The position numbers and the translations under genes are program-made. Shown piece by piece: positions 36,668 to 47,100 of a stretch of DNA of 64,000 nucleotides; within the stretch, counting starts at the first letter, position 1; the number at the start of each line of letters is the position of its first letter. The notes under the pieces were generated by a model, which worked only from the letters and a program-made list of their open reading frames with translations, had not been told where the DNA came from and did no database searches. The DNA comes from Chitinophaga niabensis (lineage in GTDB: Bacteria; Bacteroidota; Bacteroidia; Chitinophagales; Chitinophagaceae). The stretch is taken from contig NZ_FSRA01000002.1 of assembly GCF_900129465.1 (NCBI RefSeq), positions 372,001 through 436,000 on the forward strand, in the 5' to 3' direction.

Positions 36668-37129
36668 ATGAGACTGACGTTTTCACATGCAGAGCTTACC
36701 CAGACAGCTGAACGCTTCTGGGAAACATTCCCCCGCCAGCACGTATTTGCCCTTAACGGAGAAATGGGCGCAGGAAAGACCACTTTCGTGAAAGCTTTAT
36801 GCGCAGCCAAAGGGGTGGAAGACACCACCGGCAGCCCCACTTTTTCCATCATTAATGAATACCGTTTTAAGGATGGCGGCTCCCGGGAAAGGATCATTTA
36901 CCACCTGGACCTCTACCGGCTAAAAAGCCTGGAAGAGGCTGTGGAGGCTGGCGTAGAAGATTGCCTCTATCACCCGGATGCCATTTGTTTTGTAGAATGG
37001 CCGGAGATGGTAGCCCCTCTTTTACCTGCGGACACTGTACACCTTTTCTTATCCGTTACGCCTGACCATAGGCGAAAACTTATTGCCGGTTCTGCGAACC
37101 CCGGTGAATTTGAGCTGTCCCTTCAATAA
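36668..37129 (+). CDS. tsaE: tRNA threonylcarbamoyladenosine biosynthesis ATPase TsaE
   Basis: A 153-residue protein with Walker A GEMGAGKT at 31-38 and SPTFSIINEY and HLDLYRL motifs of the TsaE family. With TsaB, TsaC and TsaD it makes t6A at tRNA position 37. The ATG at 36668 is chosen over an upstream start at 36551, because the family begins here and the longer version has no conserved sequence. Its partners are not in the window. The alanine dehydrogenase gene starts 43 bases after the stop. Confidence 0.92.
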   Translation: MRLTFSHAELTQTAERFWETFPRQHVFALNGEMGAGKTTFVKALCAAKGVEDTTGSPTFSIINEYRFKDGGSRERIIYHLDLYRLKSLEEAVEAGVEDCLYHPDAICFVEWPEMVAPLLPADTVHLFLSVTPDHRRKLIAGSANPGEFELSLQ

Positions 37130-37143
37130 TAAATGTATCTTTG
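37109..37143 (+). promoter_or_regulatory. Candidate alanine dehydrogenase promoter
   Basis: TTTG (37109-37112) and TATCTTTG (37136-37143, perfect TAnnTTTG) are separated by 23 bases, the long end of the usual spacer. The -33 element lies inside tsaE. The ATG is 29 bases after the box. Confidence 0.65.
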
Positions 37144-37172
37144 AAAGAGACCTAACACAATTGTCTACGATT

Positions 37173-38390
37173 ATGGAGCAAAGGCAAAAACCTGTTGTGA
37201 GTGCCGGTTTTACTTATTCACCACTGGAAGAAACGCTGGATTATCCACAAAAAAATTCCCGTTTATTCATCGGCATACCAAAGGAAACTTCTTTCCAGGA
37301 AAGCCGGATAGCGCTAACGCCAGATGCGGTGAGCATTCTTAGCAATAATGGCCACCACATTGTAGTAGAGCATAAAGCGGGGGATGGTTCCCACTTTTAT
37401 GATACAGACTATTCAGAGGCCGGCGCCGAAATAGTATACGATAAGAAAGAAGTGTTCAAAGCAGACATCATCGTTAAATCAGCTCCGCTGAATGATGAAG
37501 AAATAGAACTGCTGCATCCTCACCAGATCGTTATTTCCCCCATCCATCTCTCCATGCTCAAAGCGGAGCAGTTACAGCAGATGATGAATAAAAGGATCAC
37601 CCTGCTCTCCTTCGAGAACCTGAAAGACGATTCAGGTACTTATCCCATTGTACGGGCCATGAGTGAGATCGCAGGAGGTGCAGTGATGCTGATCGCTGGC
37701 CAGTACCTTAGTAACAGTAATAAAGGGAAGGGGATACTGCTGGGAGGTATCACAGGTATCCCTCCTACCAAAGTAGTGATCATCGGGGCAGGTATTGTTG
37801 GGGAATTTGCTGCCCGCACTGCACTGGCGCTGGGTTCTTCCGTAAAAGTATTCGACAATAACATCTATAAATTAAAAAGGCTGCAGAACAACATCGGCGT
37901 ACGGATATTTACTTCTGTGATCCAGCCCCGTGCCCTGGCAGAACAGTTACGCAATGCAGATGTAGCCGTGGGGGCCCTTTCTTCTCAAAGCGGCCGTACC
38001 CCCATTGTGGTAACTGAATCCATGGTAAGCAATATGAAAGCCGGCGCCGTGATCGTGGATGTAAGTATCGACCGCGGAGGCTGTTTTGAAACCTCTGAGG
38101 TAACCACCCACGAAAACCCCATCTTCAAGAAATACGATGTGATCCACTATTGCGTGCCCAATATCCCTTCCGGGTTTGCGGGTACCGCTTCCCAGGCCAT
38201 CAGTAATGTACTGATGCCTTTGCTGCTGGAAGCTGCAGACGATGGCGGATTTGAAAATCTTGTATGGATCAAGAGAGGGGTGCGCAACGGTATCTATCTT
38301 TATAAAGGAGCGCTCACCAATTACCACCTGAGCGAGAAATTCAAACTGAAATATACAGACCTGGAACTGCTGCTGGCCGTAAAAGGTTAG
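37173..38390 (+). CDS. ald: Alanine dehydrogenase
   Basis: A 405-residue enzyme catalysing NAD-dependent oxidative deamination of L-alanine to pyruvate. IGIPKETSFQESRIALTP in the N-terminal domain and the Rossmann-type GAGIVGEFAARTAL in the second are the family motifs. The first about 40 residues are an N-terminal extension. The start at 37173 follows the promoter candidate; an upstream in-frame start at 37083 would overlap tsaE. The stop overlaps the next, convergent gene by 4 bases. Confidence 0.9.
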   Translation: MEQRQKPVVSAGFTYSPLEETLDYPQKNSRLFIGIPKETSFQESRIALTPDAVSILSNNGHHIVVEHKAGDGSHFYDTDYSEAGAEIVYDKKEVFKADIIVKSAPLNDEEIELLHPHQIVISPIHLSMLKAEQLQQMMNKRITLLSFENLKDDSGTYPIVRAMSEIAGGAVMLIAGQYLSNSNKGKGILLGGITGIPPTKVVIIGAGIVGEFAARTALALGSSVKVFDNNIYKLKRLQNNIGVRIFTSVIQPRALAEQLRNADVAVGALSSQSGRTPIVVTESMVSNMKAGAVIVDVSIDRGGCFETSEVTTHENPIFKKYDVIHYCVPNIPSGFAGTASQAISNVLMPLLLEAADDGGFENLVWIKRGVRNGIYLYKGALTNYHLSEKFKLKYTDLELLLAVKG

Positions 38391-38992
38391 GGCGCCATTT
38401 CTTTCAGGTCCTTTTCCAGTTTCTGGAACACCTTATACATCTTCACGTAGGGAGACTGTCCTTCTGCGGCTTTAAGACATAACATGCTCCTGAAACGGGC
38501 ATATAATTCCTTATAGCGGGCATCCCCTTCCAGGCGCAGGATCACCAGTTCCCGCATGGTAGCAGTATTGCCGTTATTGCCTATTAATTCCGGATGTAAT
38601 TCCATGGGAGTGGAGGATAACCAGTTGTTTACCTCTTTTAAAGAAGGGAATTCTGCCAGTACCGGCAGCCGATCATACACAAATTGCTTCACCTCTTCAG
38701 GTGTGCTGAGCTGAATTTTTTCAGGATGTACGCGAAGAAGGGTATAGAATTGCTCAGCGTCTCCACCCATAATTTCGATGAAGAACCTTTCTACCCGGGA
38801 AAAGCGTTTGAAAAAGGTTAGCCCCTGTAACAGGAAAGCCGTATCGTATTTGAAGAAAACACCTTCAGTTACTTCCTCCCCCTCTTTAATAAGCCTGATC
38901 TGCCCTTTTGCTGCCTGCAATTCATAACCTTCTTTCAGCTGAACAGCCTGCCTCAGGGATTCGAGGAATGCATCGTTTTTCATAGGATTCAT
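38387..38992 (-). CDS. Uncharacterised protein (about 201 aa)
   Basis: No family is recognised. It appears soluble and helical, with charged helices such as EEVKQFVYDRLPVLAEFPSL and no signal peptide or membrane segment. Three starts are possible: TTG 39001, ATG 38992 or ATG 38983; the choice is arbitrary. It is the last gene of the ftsX-DUF3098-uppP run, where many Bacteroidota have truB. The stop overlaps the convergent ald stop. Confidence 0.7.
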   Translation of the reverse strand: MNPMKNDAFLESLRQAVQLKEGYELQAAKGQIRLIKEGEEVTEGVFFKYDTAFLLQGLTFFKRFSRVERFFIEIMGGDAEQFYTLLRVHPEKIQLSTPEEVKQFVYDRLPVLAEFPSLKEVNNWLSSTPMELHPELIGNNGNTATMRELVILRLEGDARYKELYARFRSMLCLKAAEGQSPYVKMYKVFQKLEKDLKEMAP

Positions 38993-39031
38993 TACCTGCA
39001 ATATATAAAAATAATTTATATATCACATACC

Positions 39032-39826
39032 CTACACGCTCATTTTATAGCCGGCAAAAAAGCCTGCCAGGATGATAACACCTACTATGATGCGGTAATA
39101 GCCCCAGATCCTGAATCCGTATTTCTGCAAAGCGCCGATGAAGAACTTGATAGCCAGCATGGCTACAATAAATGCTACCACATTACCGATCAGCAGGAGT
39201 TTGATATTCTCACCGGAACTCAGCAGCAGGTCATGGTGTTTTAAGATCTTATAACCGGTGGCAGCTGCCATGGTAGGTACAGCCAGGAAAAAAGAAAATT
39301 CGGCAGCGGCATGGCGGGTAAGCTTTTGCTGCATACCCCCAATAATAGTGGCAGCACTTCTGCTAACGCCGGGGATCAGCGCAATACACTGATAGAAGCC
39401 AATTCGGATAGCCTTGAAATAGTCCATCTTTTCATCTGAATCGATGGTGGGGTTCTGGAACCATTTATCCACGAACAGCAGCACGATCCCTCCCAGCAAC
39501 AGGGCCAGCCCTACTACTTCCGGTTTCTCCAGCATACTGTCTATATAGTCCCCGAACAGGTAACCCAGGATCAGCGCGGGCAAAACACCCAGGAACAATT
39601 TAAAGTAGAAATCCGGCTTACTGAAGTTGAAGAACTTTTTCCAGTAAAGCACTACTACCGCCAGGATGGCTCCCAGCTGTACGCACACCTCAAATAGTTT
39701 GGTGAATTCGTCTTTATTGATGCCCATCAGGCTGCTGGCAATGATCATATGACCGGTGGAAGACACCGGGATAAATTCCGTTAATCCTTCTACTATTGCA
39801 ATGATAATGGCTTCTATTGTGCTCAT
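39032..39826 (-). CDS. uppP: Undecaprenyl-diphosphatase
   Basis: A 264-residue membrane enzyme recycling undecaprenyl pyrophosphate to the carrier lipid for peptidoglycan and other envelope polymers. The BacA/UppP signatures [14 protein letters not shown] (13-26) and [10 protein letters not shown] are both present, and about eight hydrophobic segments follow the family plan. The start 39826 (MSTIEAII) is chosen; an upstream start at 39862 adds 12 poorly conserved residues. Confidence 0.94.
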   Translation of the reverse strand: MSTIEAIIIAIVEGLTEFIPVSSTGHMIIASSLMGINKDEFTKLFEVCVQLGAILAVVVLYWKKFFNFSKPDFYFKLFLGVLPALILGYLFGDYIDSMLEKPEVVGLALLLGGIVLLFVDKWFQNPTIDSDEKMDYFKAIRIGFYQCIALIPGVSRSAATIIGGMQQKLTRHAAAEFSFFLAVPTMAAATGYKILKHHDLLLSSGENIKLLLIGNVVAFIVAMLAIKFFIGALQKYGFRIWGYYRIIVGVIILAGFFAGYKMSV

Positions 39827-39889
39827 GGTGCTTACAAATAAGAAAAGCGATGAGGGACCCATCGCTATATTTAAGTTATCTTTTTAACA

Positions 39890-40141
39890 TTATTGTTTCG
39901 GCTTGCGCATGATGGCAAAGATCTCTACCACCAGGCCCAGCAGGATAACGATGGGAGCCAGGGTAATACGGCGGAAGCTGTATACTTCCTTAGGATCAAA
40001 ACGGGTAGGATCATCTCCACCACCGCCCATCATCAACAGGAAGCCGATCACGATCAGTACCACACCTGCCAGCATCAGCTGATAATTGCTTTTGCCGAAA
40101 AGGCTGCGTTCTTCTGTTGTGTGTTTAATTTCTTTAGACAT
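39890..40141 (-). CDS. DUF3098 small membrane protein
   Basis: An 83-residue protein with two hydrophobic segments around a GGGGDDP loop, the pattern of DUF3098. Function is unknown, but it lies between ftsX and uppP in many Bacteroidota, and the same order is seen here (20 and 63 bases apart). That suggests a link to cell envelope or division. Confidence 0.85.
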   Translation of the reverse strand: MSKEIKHTTEERSLFGKSNYQLMLAGVVLIVIGFLLMMGGGGDDPTRFDPKEVYSFRRITLAPIVILLGLVVEIFAIMRKPKQ

Positions 40142-40161
40142 ATATGCAAATTAACTTTTAA

Positions 40162-41034
40162 TCAATAAAGATCATCCAGTTTCAGTTTCAGGTATTTCAT
40201 TACGGAGCGGTGTGTACTCACCAGCGAAATACCAATACCTATCACAATCAGCCCCAGGAACAATAACCCGGTGATGAAGTAATCCCGCATTCCCCTTAAA
40301 CCAATAAGGCTGGATTCCGCATAATAGATCAGTACCACCAGGCCGGCAATGGCCAAAAGTGCGCTGAGACCACCATTAATAATGCTCCTTATATCAAAGG
40401 GCTTGGCAATGAACCAGCGGGTAGCCCCTACCATTTGCATGGTTTTGATGAGGAAACGGTTGCTGAACATCGCCAGGCGGATGGTGTTATCGATCAGGAA
40501 CAATACCACAATAGCCATTACGATACTGATCACCAGGATCACCAGTCCTATCTGTTTGGCCTTATCCAGCACTTCACTCACCAGGGTACGCTGATAGTAA
40601 AGTTCCCGGACCATACTGCGGCCTGCTATATTTTGCTCGATCATCTTCAGGCTGTCCGGATGTACATACCGGGCATAGAGGCTGATATCGATACTGGAAT
40701 ATAAGGGATTGAAACCCAGCACGGCAAAATTCTCGTCCGGGTTCTCTTTTTTGAACTTTTCAGCCGCCATCTCTTTGGATACGTACTGGATCTTTTTCAC
40801 GGCTGGCAGAACGGCCAGTGAATCTTTTAACAACAAGGCCTGGTTTTCCTTCACGTTATCCCTCAGGATCACCTGCAGCTCAATGCTTTCCTTGTAGTAA
40901 TCGCTTAGGTTTTTGGCGTAGATCATGAACAGACCAAGAACCCCAAGCAACAAAAGCACGAGGGTGATGCCTATTATGGAATACAAGTAAGAAGGCTTCG
41001 ATTTCTTAGCTGACGATTTCCCTGATTGAGCCAT
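40162..41034 (-). CDS. ftsX: Cell division protein FtsX
   Basis: A 290-residue permease-like protein: one N-terminal membrane helix, a periplasmic domain (about 45-165), then three helices near the C-terminus. FtsX works with the ATPase FtsE to activate peptidoglycan hydrolases at the septum; ftsE is not adjacent, which is usual in Bacteroidota. The promoter side faces leuS. Confidence 0.9.
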   Translation of the reverse strand: MAQSGKSSAKKSKPSYLYSIIGITLVLLLLGVLGLFMIYAKNLSDYYKESIELQVILRDNVKENQALLLKDSLAVLPAVKKIQYVSKEMAAEKFKKENPDENFAVLGFNPLYSSIDISLYARYVHPDSLKMIEQNIAGRSMVRELYYQRTLVSEVLDKAKQIGLVILVISIVMAIVVLFLIDNTIRLAMFSNRFLIKTMQMVGATRWFIAKPFDIRSIINGGLSALLAIAGLVVLIYYAESSLIGLRGMRDYFITGLLFLGLIVIGIGISLVSTHRSVMKYLKLKLDDLY

Positions 41035-41067
41035 TCATCTATAGTTTATGGGCGAAAATAATAAAAA

Positions 41068-41099
41068 TTGGCAGTTATGTTTACTTTTGCCCTCCCAAA
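41068..41099 (+). promoter_or_regulatory. Candidate leuS promoter
   Basis: TTG (41068-41070) and TACTTTTG (41092-41099, perfect TAnnTTTG) are separated by 21 bases. The leader to the leuS ATG at 41202 would be about 95 bases, AT-rich, without a recognisable T-box or leader peptide. Confidence 0.65.
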
Positions 41100-41201
41100 C
41101 GGTATTTTAACATTTTTTATTATATAGGTTTTGCGCCGCTTTGGAAATTGAGGAACAAAGATTTAAATTACTGAAAGCGCGCGACAATCAAAGATTTAAG
41201 T

Positions 41202-43979
41202 ATGGAATACAATTTCAGGCAAATAGAAAGGAAATGGCAGCAACGCTGGGTGGACACCCAGGCTTATCTTGTCAGCAACAGCAGTACCAAACCAAAGTGT
41301 TATGTGCTGGACATGTTCCCCTACCCCTCCGGGGCCGGTTTGCACGTAGGGCATCCCCTGGGTTATATTGCCTCAGATATCTATGCCCGTTTTAAACGCC
41401 TGAAGGGCTTTAACGTATTGCACCCCATGGGATATGACGCTTTTGGCCTTCCTGCGGAACAATATGCCCTGGAAACCGGTCAGCATCCCGCAGTAACTAC
41501 AGAAGAAAATATCCAGGCTTTCCGGAAACAACTGGATAATATCGGGTTTTGTTACGACTGGAGCCGGGAAATTCAGACCAGCCAACCAACTTATTATAAA
41601 TGGACCCAGCAGATCTTCCTCCAGCTGTTCGACAGCTGGTATAACCGCCATGCAGGAAAAGCAGAGCCAATAGATCTCCTGGTACGCATCTTTGAAGCCT
41701 CCGGCAACCACCATCATGAATGCCCCGGGGACCGCAGCATCCGTTTCAGCGCTGAAACCTGGAATGAATCCACTTACGAGCAGCAACAGGAGATCCTGAT
41801 GCAATACCGCCTTGGCTATCTCGCCTATGCAGAAGTGAACTGGTGCCCTGCGTTGGGAACCGTATTGGCTAATGACGAAGTGATCAACGGCGTAAGTGAA
41901 CGTGGCGGCCATCCCGTACAGAAAAAGAAAATGCGCCAATGGTTCCTGCGCATCACAGAATATGCAGACCGTTTGCTGAAAGGCCTCGATGAGATCACTT
42001 TCAGCGATGCCATGAAAGATATGCAGCGTAACTGGATCGGTAAAAGCCAGGGAGCCGAGATCAAGTTCAATATAACAGGCTCCCTCGAAAGCGTAGTGGT
42101 ATACACCACCCGCCCCGATACCATTTTCGGCGTAGACTTCATGGTAATAGCTCCGGAACATGACCTGGTAGACAGCATTACTACAGACGAACAAACAGAA
42201 GCAGTTACTGCTTATAAGGAATATGTGCAAAGCCGTTCTGAAAGAGAACGGATGGCAGAAGTGAAACAGATCACCGGTTGCTTTACCGGCGCTTATGCTG
42301 TAAACCCTTTTGATGGCCGTAAAATTCCCATCTGGATCTCTGAATACGTACTGGCAGGATACGGCACCGGTGCTATCATGGCTGTTCCATGTGGCGATCA
42401 GCGCGATTTCAACTTCGCAAACCACTTCTCCATTCCCATCACCAACATCCTGGGCGATGCGTTTGATGGTAAAGAAGCTAACCCAACGAAAGAAGGAAAA
42501 CTCTTCAACAGCGATTTCATTACCGGTATGGAAATGAAAGAAGCAATGGAGGCTGTGATCACTAAAATAGAGAACCTGGGGATCGGTAAAAGACAGATCA
42601 ATTACAGGATGCGGGATGCAGGATTCAGCCGCCAGCGTTACTGGGGAGAACCCTTCCCCATAGTATTCCGCAATGGTATTCCGGAAGCGATGGATGTAAA
42701 AGACCTTCCGCTGGAACTCCCTCACGTAGAACACTACACGCCGGGTGAAGATGGCGAAGGCCCGCTGGCCAATATCAAAGAATGGGTAAACCTGCCCGCA
42801 GCGCCCGGTTCCTCTTTACGCCGCGAAACCAATACCATGCCCGGTTATGCCGGCAGCAGCTGGTATTTCCTCCGGTATATGGACCCTCATAACACCGAAA
42901 CCTTCTGCGACCGTAAGATCTCAGATTACTGGGGCCAGGTGGATCTTTATATCGGCGGTACAGAACATGCCGTAGGGCATTTGCTCTACTCCCGCATGTG
43001 GACGAAAGTATTGTACGACCTCGGGCACATCGGGTTCGATGAACCTTATAAGAAACTGGTGAACCAGGGTATGATACAAGGCAGCTCCCGCCTGGTTTAC
43101 AGGGTAAGGGGCACCAACCAGTTCGTATCCGCAGGTTTGCGTGCTCAATACGAAACAGATGAGATCCATGTGGATGTGAATATTGTAGACGGCCTGGAAC
43201 TCGATACCACCGCCTTCAAAAACTGGCGCCAGGATTTTGCTACTGCACAATTCATTCTGGAGAACGGTAAATACATTTGCGGAACACTCACGGAGAAAAT
43301 GAGCAAACGCCTTTTCAATACCGTGAACCCCAACGTGATCGTGGAAAAGTTCGGAGCAGATACCTTCCGGATGTATGAGATGTTCCTGGGCCCGGTAGAG
43401 CAAAGCAAGCCATGGGAAACCAAGGGCATTGAAGGTGTACACCGTTTCCTGAAAAAATTCTGGCGTCTTTTTGCAGACGAACAGAAAGGATTGGTGGTGA
43501 AGAATGATGCACCCACTGCTGAAGAACTGAAGGTATTGCATAATACCATCCGTAAGATAGAAGATGATACAGAAAGACTTTCGTTCAATACAGCTGTGAG
43601 TACTTTCATGATCTGTGTAAATGAACTCACAGATCTCAAATGCAACAAGAAAGCGGTCCTTGAACAGCTGTTAATCCTTCTTACCCCCTACGCGCCGCAT
43701 GTTAGTGAAGAGTTATGGTCTTTGATCGGCAACAGCGGCTCTATACTGGATGCGCCATTCCCGGTATTTGAAGAGAAATATGTAACAGAAAGTGCGAAAG
43801 AATATCCTGTTTCCGTAAATGGTAAACTGCGTACAACAATCAATATTTCACTGGATGCAAGTGTGGAAGAAGTGGAAAAGATAGCGCTGGGGAATGAGGT
43901 GATTCAAAGATGGCTGGAAGGTAAAACACCTAAGAAAGTGATCTTTGTAAAAGGTAAGATGATCAACGTAGTAGTGTAA
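41202..43979 (+). CDS. leuS: Leucyl-tRNA synthetase
   Basis: A 925-residue class I synthetase charging tRNA-Leu. The HIGH-type motif is HVGH (48-51, in PYPSGAGLHVGHPLGY) and the KMSKS-type motif is KMSKR at 699-703. The editing (CP1) domain lies between, with a region near residues 155-195 that resembles the longer Bacteroidota form (HHHECPGD). The anticodon-binding domain forms the C-terminus. Every family landmark is present. A strong terminator follows. Confidence 0.97.
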   Translation: MEYNFRQIERKWQQRWVDTQAYLVSNSSTKPKCYVLDMFPYPSGAGLHVGHPLGYIASDIYARFKRLKGFNVLHPMGYDAFGLPAEQYALETGQHPAVTTEENIQAFRKQLDNIGFCYDWSREIQTSQPTYYKWTQQIFLQLFDSWYNRHAGKAEPIDLLVRIFEASGNHHHECPGDRSIRFSAETWNESTYEQQQEILMQYRLGYLAYAEVNWCPALGTVLANDEVINGVSERGGHPVQKKKMRQWFLRITEYADRLLKGLDEITFSDAMKDMQRNWIGKSQGAEIKFNITGSLESVVVYTTRPDTIFGVDFMVIAPEHDLVDSITTDEQTEAVTAYKEYVQSRSERERMAEVKQITGCFTGAYAVNPFDGRKIPIWISEYVLAGYGTGAIMAVPCGDQRDFNFANHFSIPITNILGDAFDGKEANPTKEGKLFNSDFITGMEMKEAMEAVITKIENLGIGKRQINYRMRDAGFSRQRYWGEPFPIVFRNGIPEAMDVKDLPLELPHVEHYTPGEDGEGPLANIKEWVNLPAAPGSSLRRETNTMPGYAGSSWYFLRYMDPHNTETFCDRKISDYWGQVDLYIGGTEHAVGHLLYSRMWTKVLYDLGHIGFDEPYKKLVNQGMIQGSSRLVYRVRGTNQFVSAGLRAQYETDEIHVDVNIVDGLELDTTAFKNWRQDFATAQFILENGKYICGTLTEKMSKRLFNTVNPNVIVEKFGADTFRMYEMFLGPVEQSKPWETKGIEGVHRFLKKFWRLFADEQKGLVVKNDAPTAEELKVLHNTIRKIEDDTERLSFNTAVSTFMICVNELTDLKCNKKAVLEQLLILLTPYAPHVSEELWSLIGNSGSILDAPFPVFEEKYVTESAKEYPVSVNGKLRTTINISLDASVEEVEKIALGNEVIQRWLEGKTPKKVIFVKGKMINVVV

Positions 43980-43985
43980 ACATAT

Positions 43986-44019
43986 CCAGGGCAGATCAAA
44001 TGATCTGCCCTGGCATTTT
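43986..44019 (+). terminator. Intrinsic terminator after leuS
   Basis: A perfect 13-bp stem (CCAGGGCAGATCA 43986-43998, TGATCTGCCCTGG 44001-44013) is followed by CATTTT, 6 bases past the leuS stop. Confidence 0.85.
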
Positions 44020-44131
44020 AAAAGCTCCCGCAACTGCGTTCCAAAGAAAAACATCCCCTATTTGTATGAATGGTTTCCGCAACCGCCAATTCCTTCTTAA
44101 TTTACCCCCGCAACCAAACAAAACCCGTCTC

Positions 44132-47100
44132 ATGAGATCTATACTTACAGGCATGCTGGCCACAGCCTTAACCCTGCCAGCCAGCGCCCAAAGCACAGCA
44201 ACCTATTTCACTACTTACCCTACCTTAACCCCCGATGGCAAAACCGTTGTGTTCAGTTATGAAGGGGACCTCTGGAAAGCAGATGTACAGAACCCTCAGG
44301 CAGTGCGCCTTACCGCCATGCAGGGAACTGAAATTGCCCCGAAAGTATCCCCGGATGGCAAATGGATTGCCTTCACGGCTTTCCAGTACGGCAATGCAGA
44401 TGTTTTTCTGTTACCCATCAACGGCGGGGAAGTAAAACAACTCACGGTTCATGAAACCACCGATCTGATGGAATCCTGGAGCTGGGACTCCAAATCTGTT
44501 TACATTTCTTCCAACCGTGAGGGCAATGCAACCAGCTTTAAAGTAAGTATAGAAGGTACTACCCCGGTAAGGGTGTTTGATCATTACTTCAACCTCATTC
44601 ACAATGTAACGGAACATCCCAGCAGCGGAGAGTTATTCTTCAATGATACCTGGGAAAGCAGCTTTGCCGCTAACCGTAAACGGTATAAAGGAGAATTTAA
44701 CCCGGATATCCAGTCTTACATTCCTGCTACAAAAGCCTATAAACGTTATACAACATACATTGGCAAAGACCTCTGGCCTACCATCAACCGCAAGGGAGAG
44801 ATCTTTTTTGCCTCTGACGAAGCGAATGGAGAATACAATCTCTATACTTTCGTGAACGGTCAGAAAAAAGCCCTGACTAACTTTCCGACCTCTATCAAAC
44901 GCCCCTCCGCCAATGCCAATGGCGGCAAAGTGGTTTTTGAAAAAGATTACCAGATATGGATCTATGATGTTGCCTCCGGCAAATCAGAAAAGCTGGAGAT
45001 CAATCTCTTCCGCAACCCTGTTCTGCCTAAAGAGCAAGCGTTTGAGGTGCGTGACAGGATCTCTTATTATGATGTATCGCCCGATGGCAAAAAACTCGCT
45101 TTCATTTCCAGGGGAGAGATCTTTGTTTCCGATATCGAAGGCAAATTCATCCGCCAGATCCCCCGCTCCGCAGAACGTGCTGTTCAGGTACAGTGGCTGG
45201 CGGATAACCGTACGCTGCTTTTCAACCAAACCGTTGATGGTTACCTGAACTGGTTCACCGTTTCAGCAGATGGCAAAGGAACGCCCAAACAACACACCAG
45301 CGATAAAAGGAATAACCGCGCCCTGAATGTCAATAAAGACCGTACACAGGCGGTATATCTCAGTGGCCGTGATGAAGTACGGGTAATGGACCTGAAAACA
45401 CTGGAATCCAAAACTGTTGCAAAGGATGAAATATGGGCTTTCCAGAATGCAGAACCCAGCTTCTCTCCCAATGGTGAGTATGTACTCTTCACTGCTTACC
45501 GCAACTTTGAGCAGGACGTGCTGGTACATAACCTGAAAAAGAATACCACTACCAATCTCACCAATACAGGGGTTACAGAAACCTCTCCGTTATGGTCTCC
45601 GGACGGGAAATATATTTATTTCAATTCTTCCCGCACCAAACCTGCCTATCCTTTTGGTTTGAGCAATGCCAAAATATACCGTGTTGCATTGGATAAGTTT
45701 GATGATCCTTTCCGTGCGGATAAGTTTGACGAGCTCTTCAAAAAAGAAGAGAAGAAAGAAGATAAGAAAGACGAAAAGAAAGATACCGCCAAACCTGCCC
45801 CCGTACCCAATACCATCAATATTAATACTGCCCGGATCATGGAACGGGTAGAAAGGATCAGCCCTGATTTCGGCACACAATATGGCCCCATGCTTGTTTC
45901 ACAAAAAGGAGACAAAACCACTGTTTTCTATGTATCTAACCACGATGGCAGGTTCAGTGCCTGGAAAACAGTATTGGAACCATTTGAAGCCCCTAAAACA
46001 GAAAAGATCGCCGGCACCGAATCCGGCGCTGATGAAATAAAAGAAGTGGACGGCAAACTGTTTGTACTGGTTGGCGGCAACATTCACAAACTGAATGCAG
46101 ATGCTAACAAGGTAGACAAGATTGATATCGGCCAATCTTTTTACCGCAACCTCAGCCAGGAATTCGATCAGATCTTCTACGAAACCTGGGCCAATGTGGA
46201 AGAGAACTTCTACAATGCAGAATTTCACGGTACCAATTGGGCCAAACTGCGGGACCAATACAGCAAATATCTTCCTTATATCAATAACCGGGCAGACCTC
46301 CGCACGATGCTGAACGACCTGCTGGGCGAACTGAACTCTTCGCATCTTGGCTTCAACTCTTATGGCGCAGAAGAAAACATTACCCTTAGCTACCGTACCA
46401 TGGAAACGGGTATCCTCTTTGACGAGAAGCAACCTTATACCGTATCCCGCATCCTGGCAAACAGTAATGCAGATAAGCAAAACATAACCGTACAAAGCGG
46501 TGATGTACTCACCAGGGTAAACGGCGTTGTGGTAGACAAAACCCGCAACAGGGATATCTACTTTACCCGCCCTGCCATGGAAAGAGAGATCACGCTTACA
46601 TTTGAGCGCGGTGGCAAACCTTACGATGTAAGGCTGCATCCGCAAAGCCCTGGCGCTAATAATAACCAGCTCTACGATGAATGGATCTATGGCAATGAGC
46701 AGCGGGTGAACAAACTCAGCAATAACAAGATCGCTTACACCTATATGAAGAACATGGGTGGCGGTGAGCTGGAAAAATTCCTCATCGATATGGCCGGCAA
46801 ACTGGGCAGCAAAGACGCGCTGATCCTTGACCTCCGTTACAATACCGGTGGTAATGTACACGATGAAGTATTGAAATTCCTTTCCCAACGCCCTTACCTG
46901 CAATGGCAATACCGTGAAGGAAAATTATCCCCGCAACCCAACTTTGCCCCTGCCGGTAAGCCAATCGTATTACTGATCAACGAGCAATCGCTTAGTGATG
47001 CCGAAATGACAGCCGCTGGTTTCAAAGCTTTGAAACTGGGCAAGATCATCGGCACGGAATCTTACCGCTGGATCATTTTCACTTCCGGCAAAGGACTCGT

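Noticed and set aside
41100-41201. T-box or amino-acid riboswitch upstream of leuS
   Set aside because: The roughly 95-base leader is AT-rich with no T-box sequence or stable stem and no terminator-type alternative hairpin.
41373-42734. 453-residue reading frame antisense to leuS
   Set aside because: Long only because the codon use of leuS avoids stops on the other strand; no domain or start context supports it.
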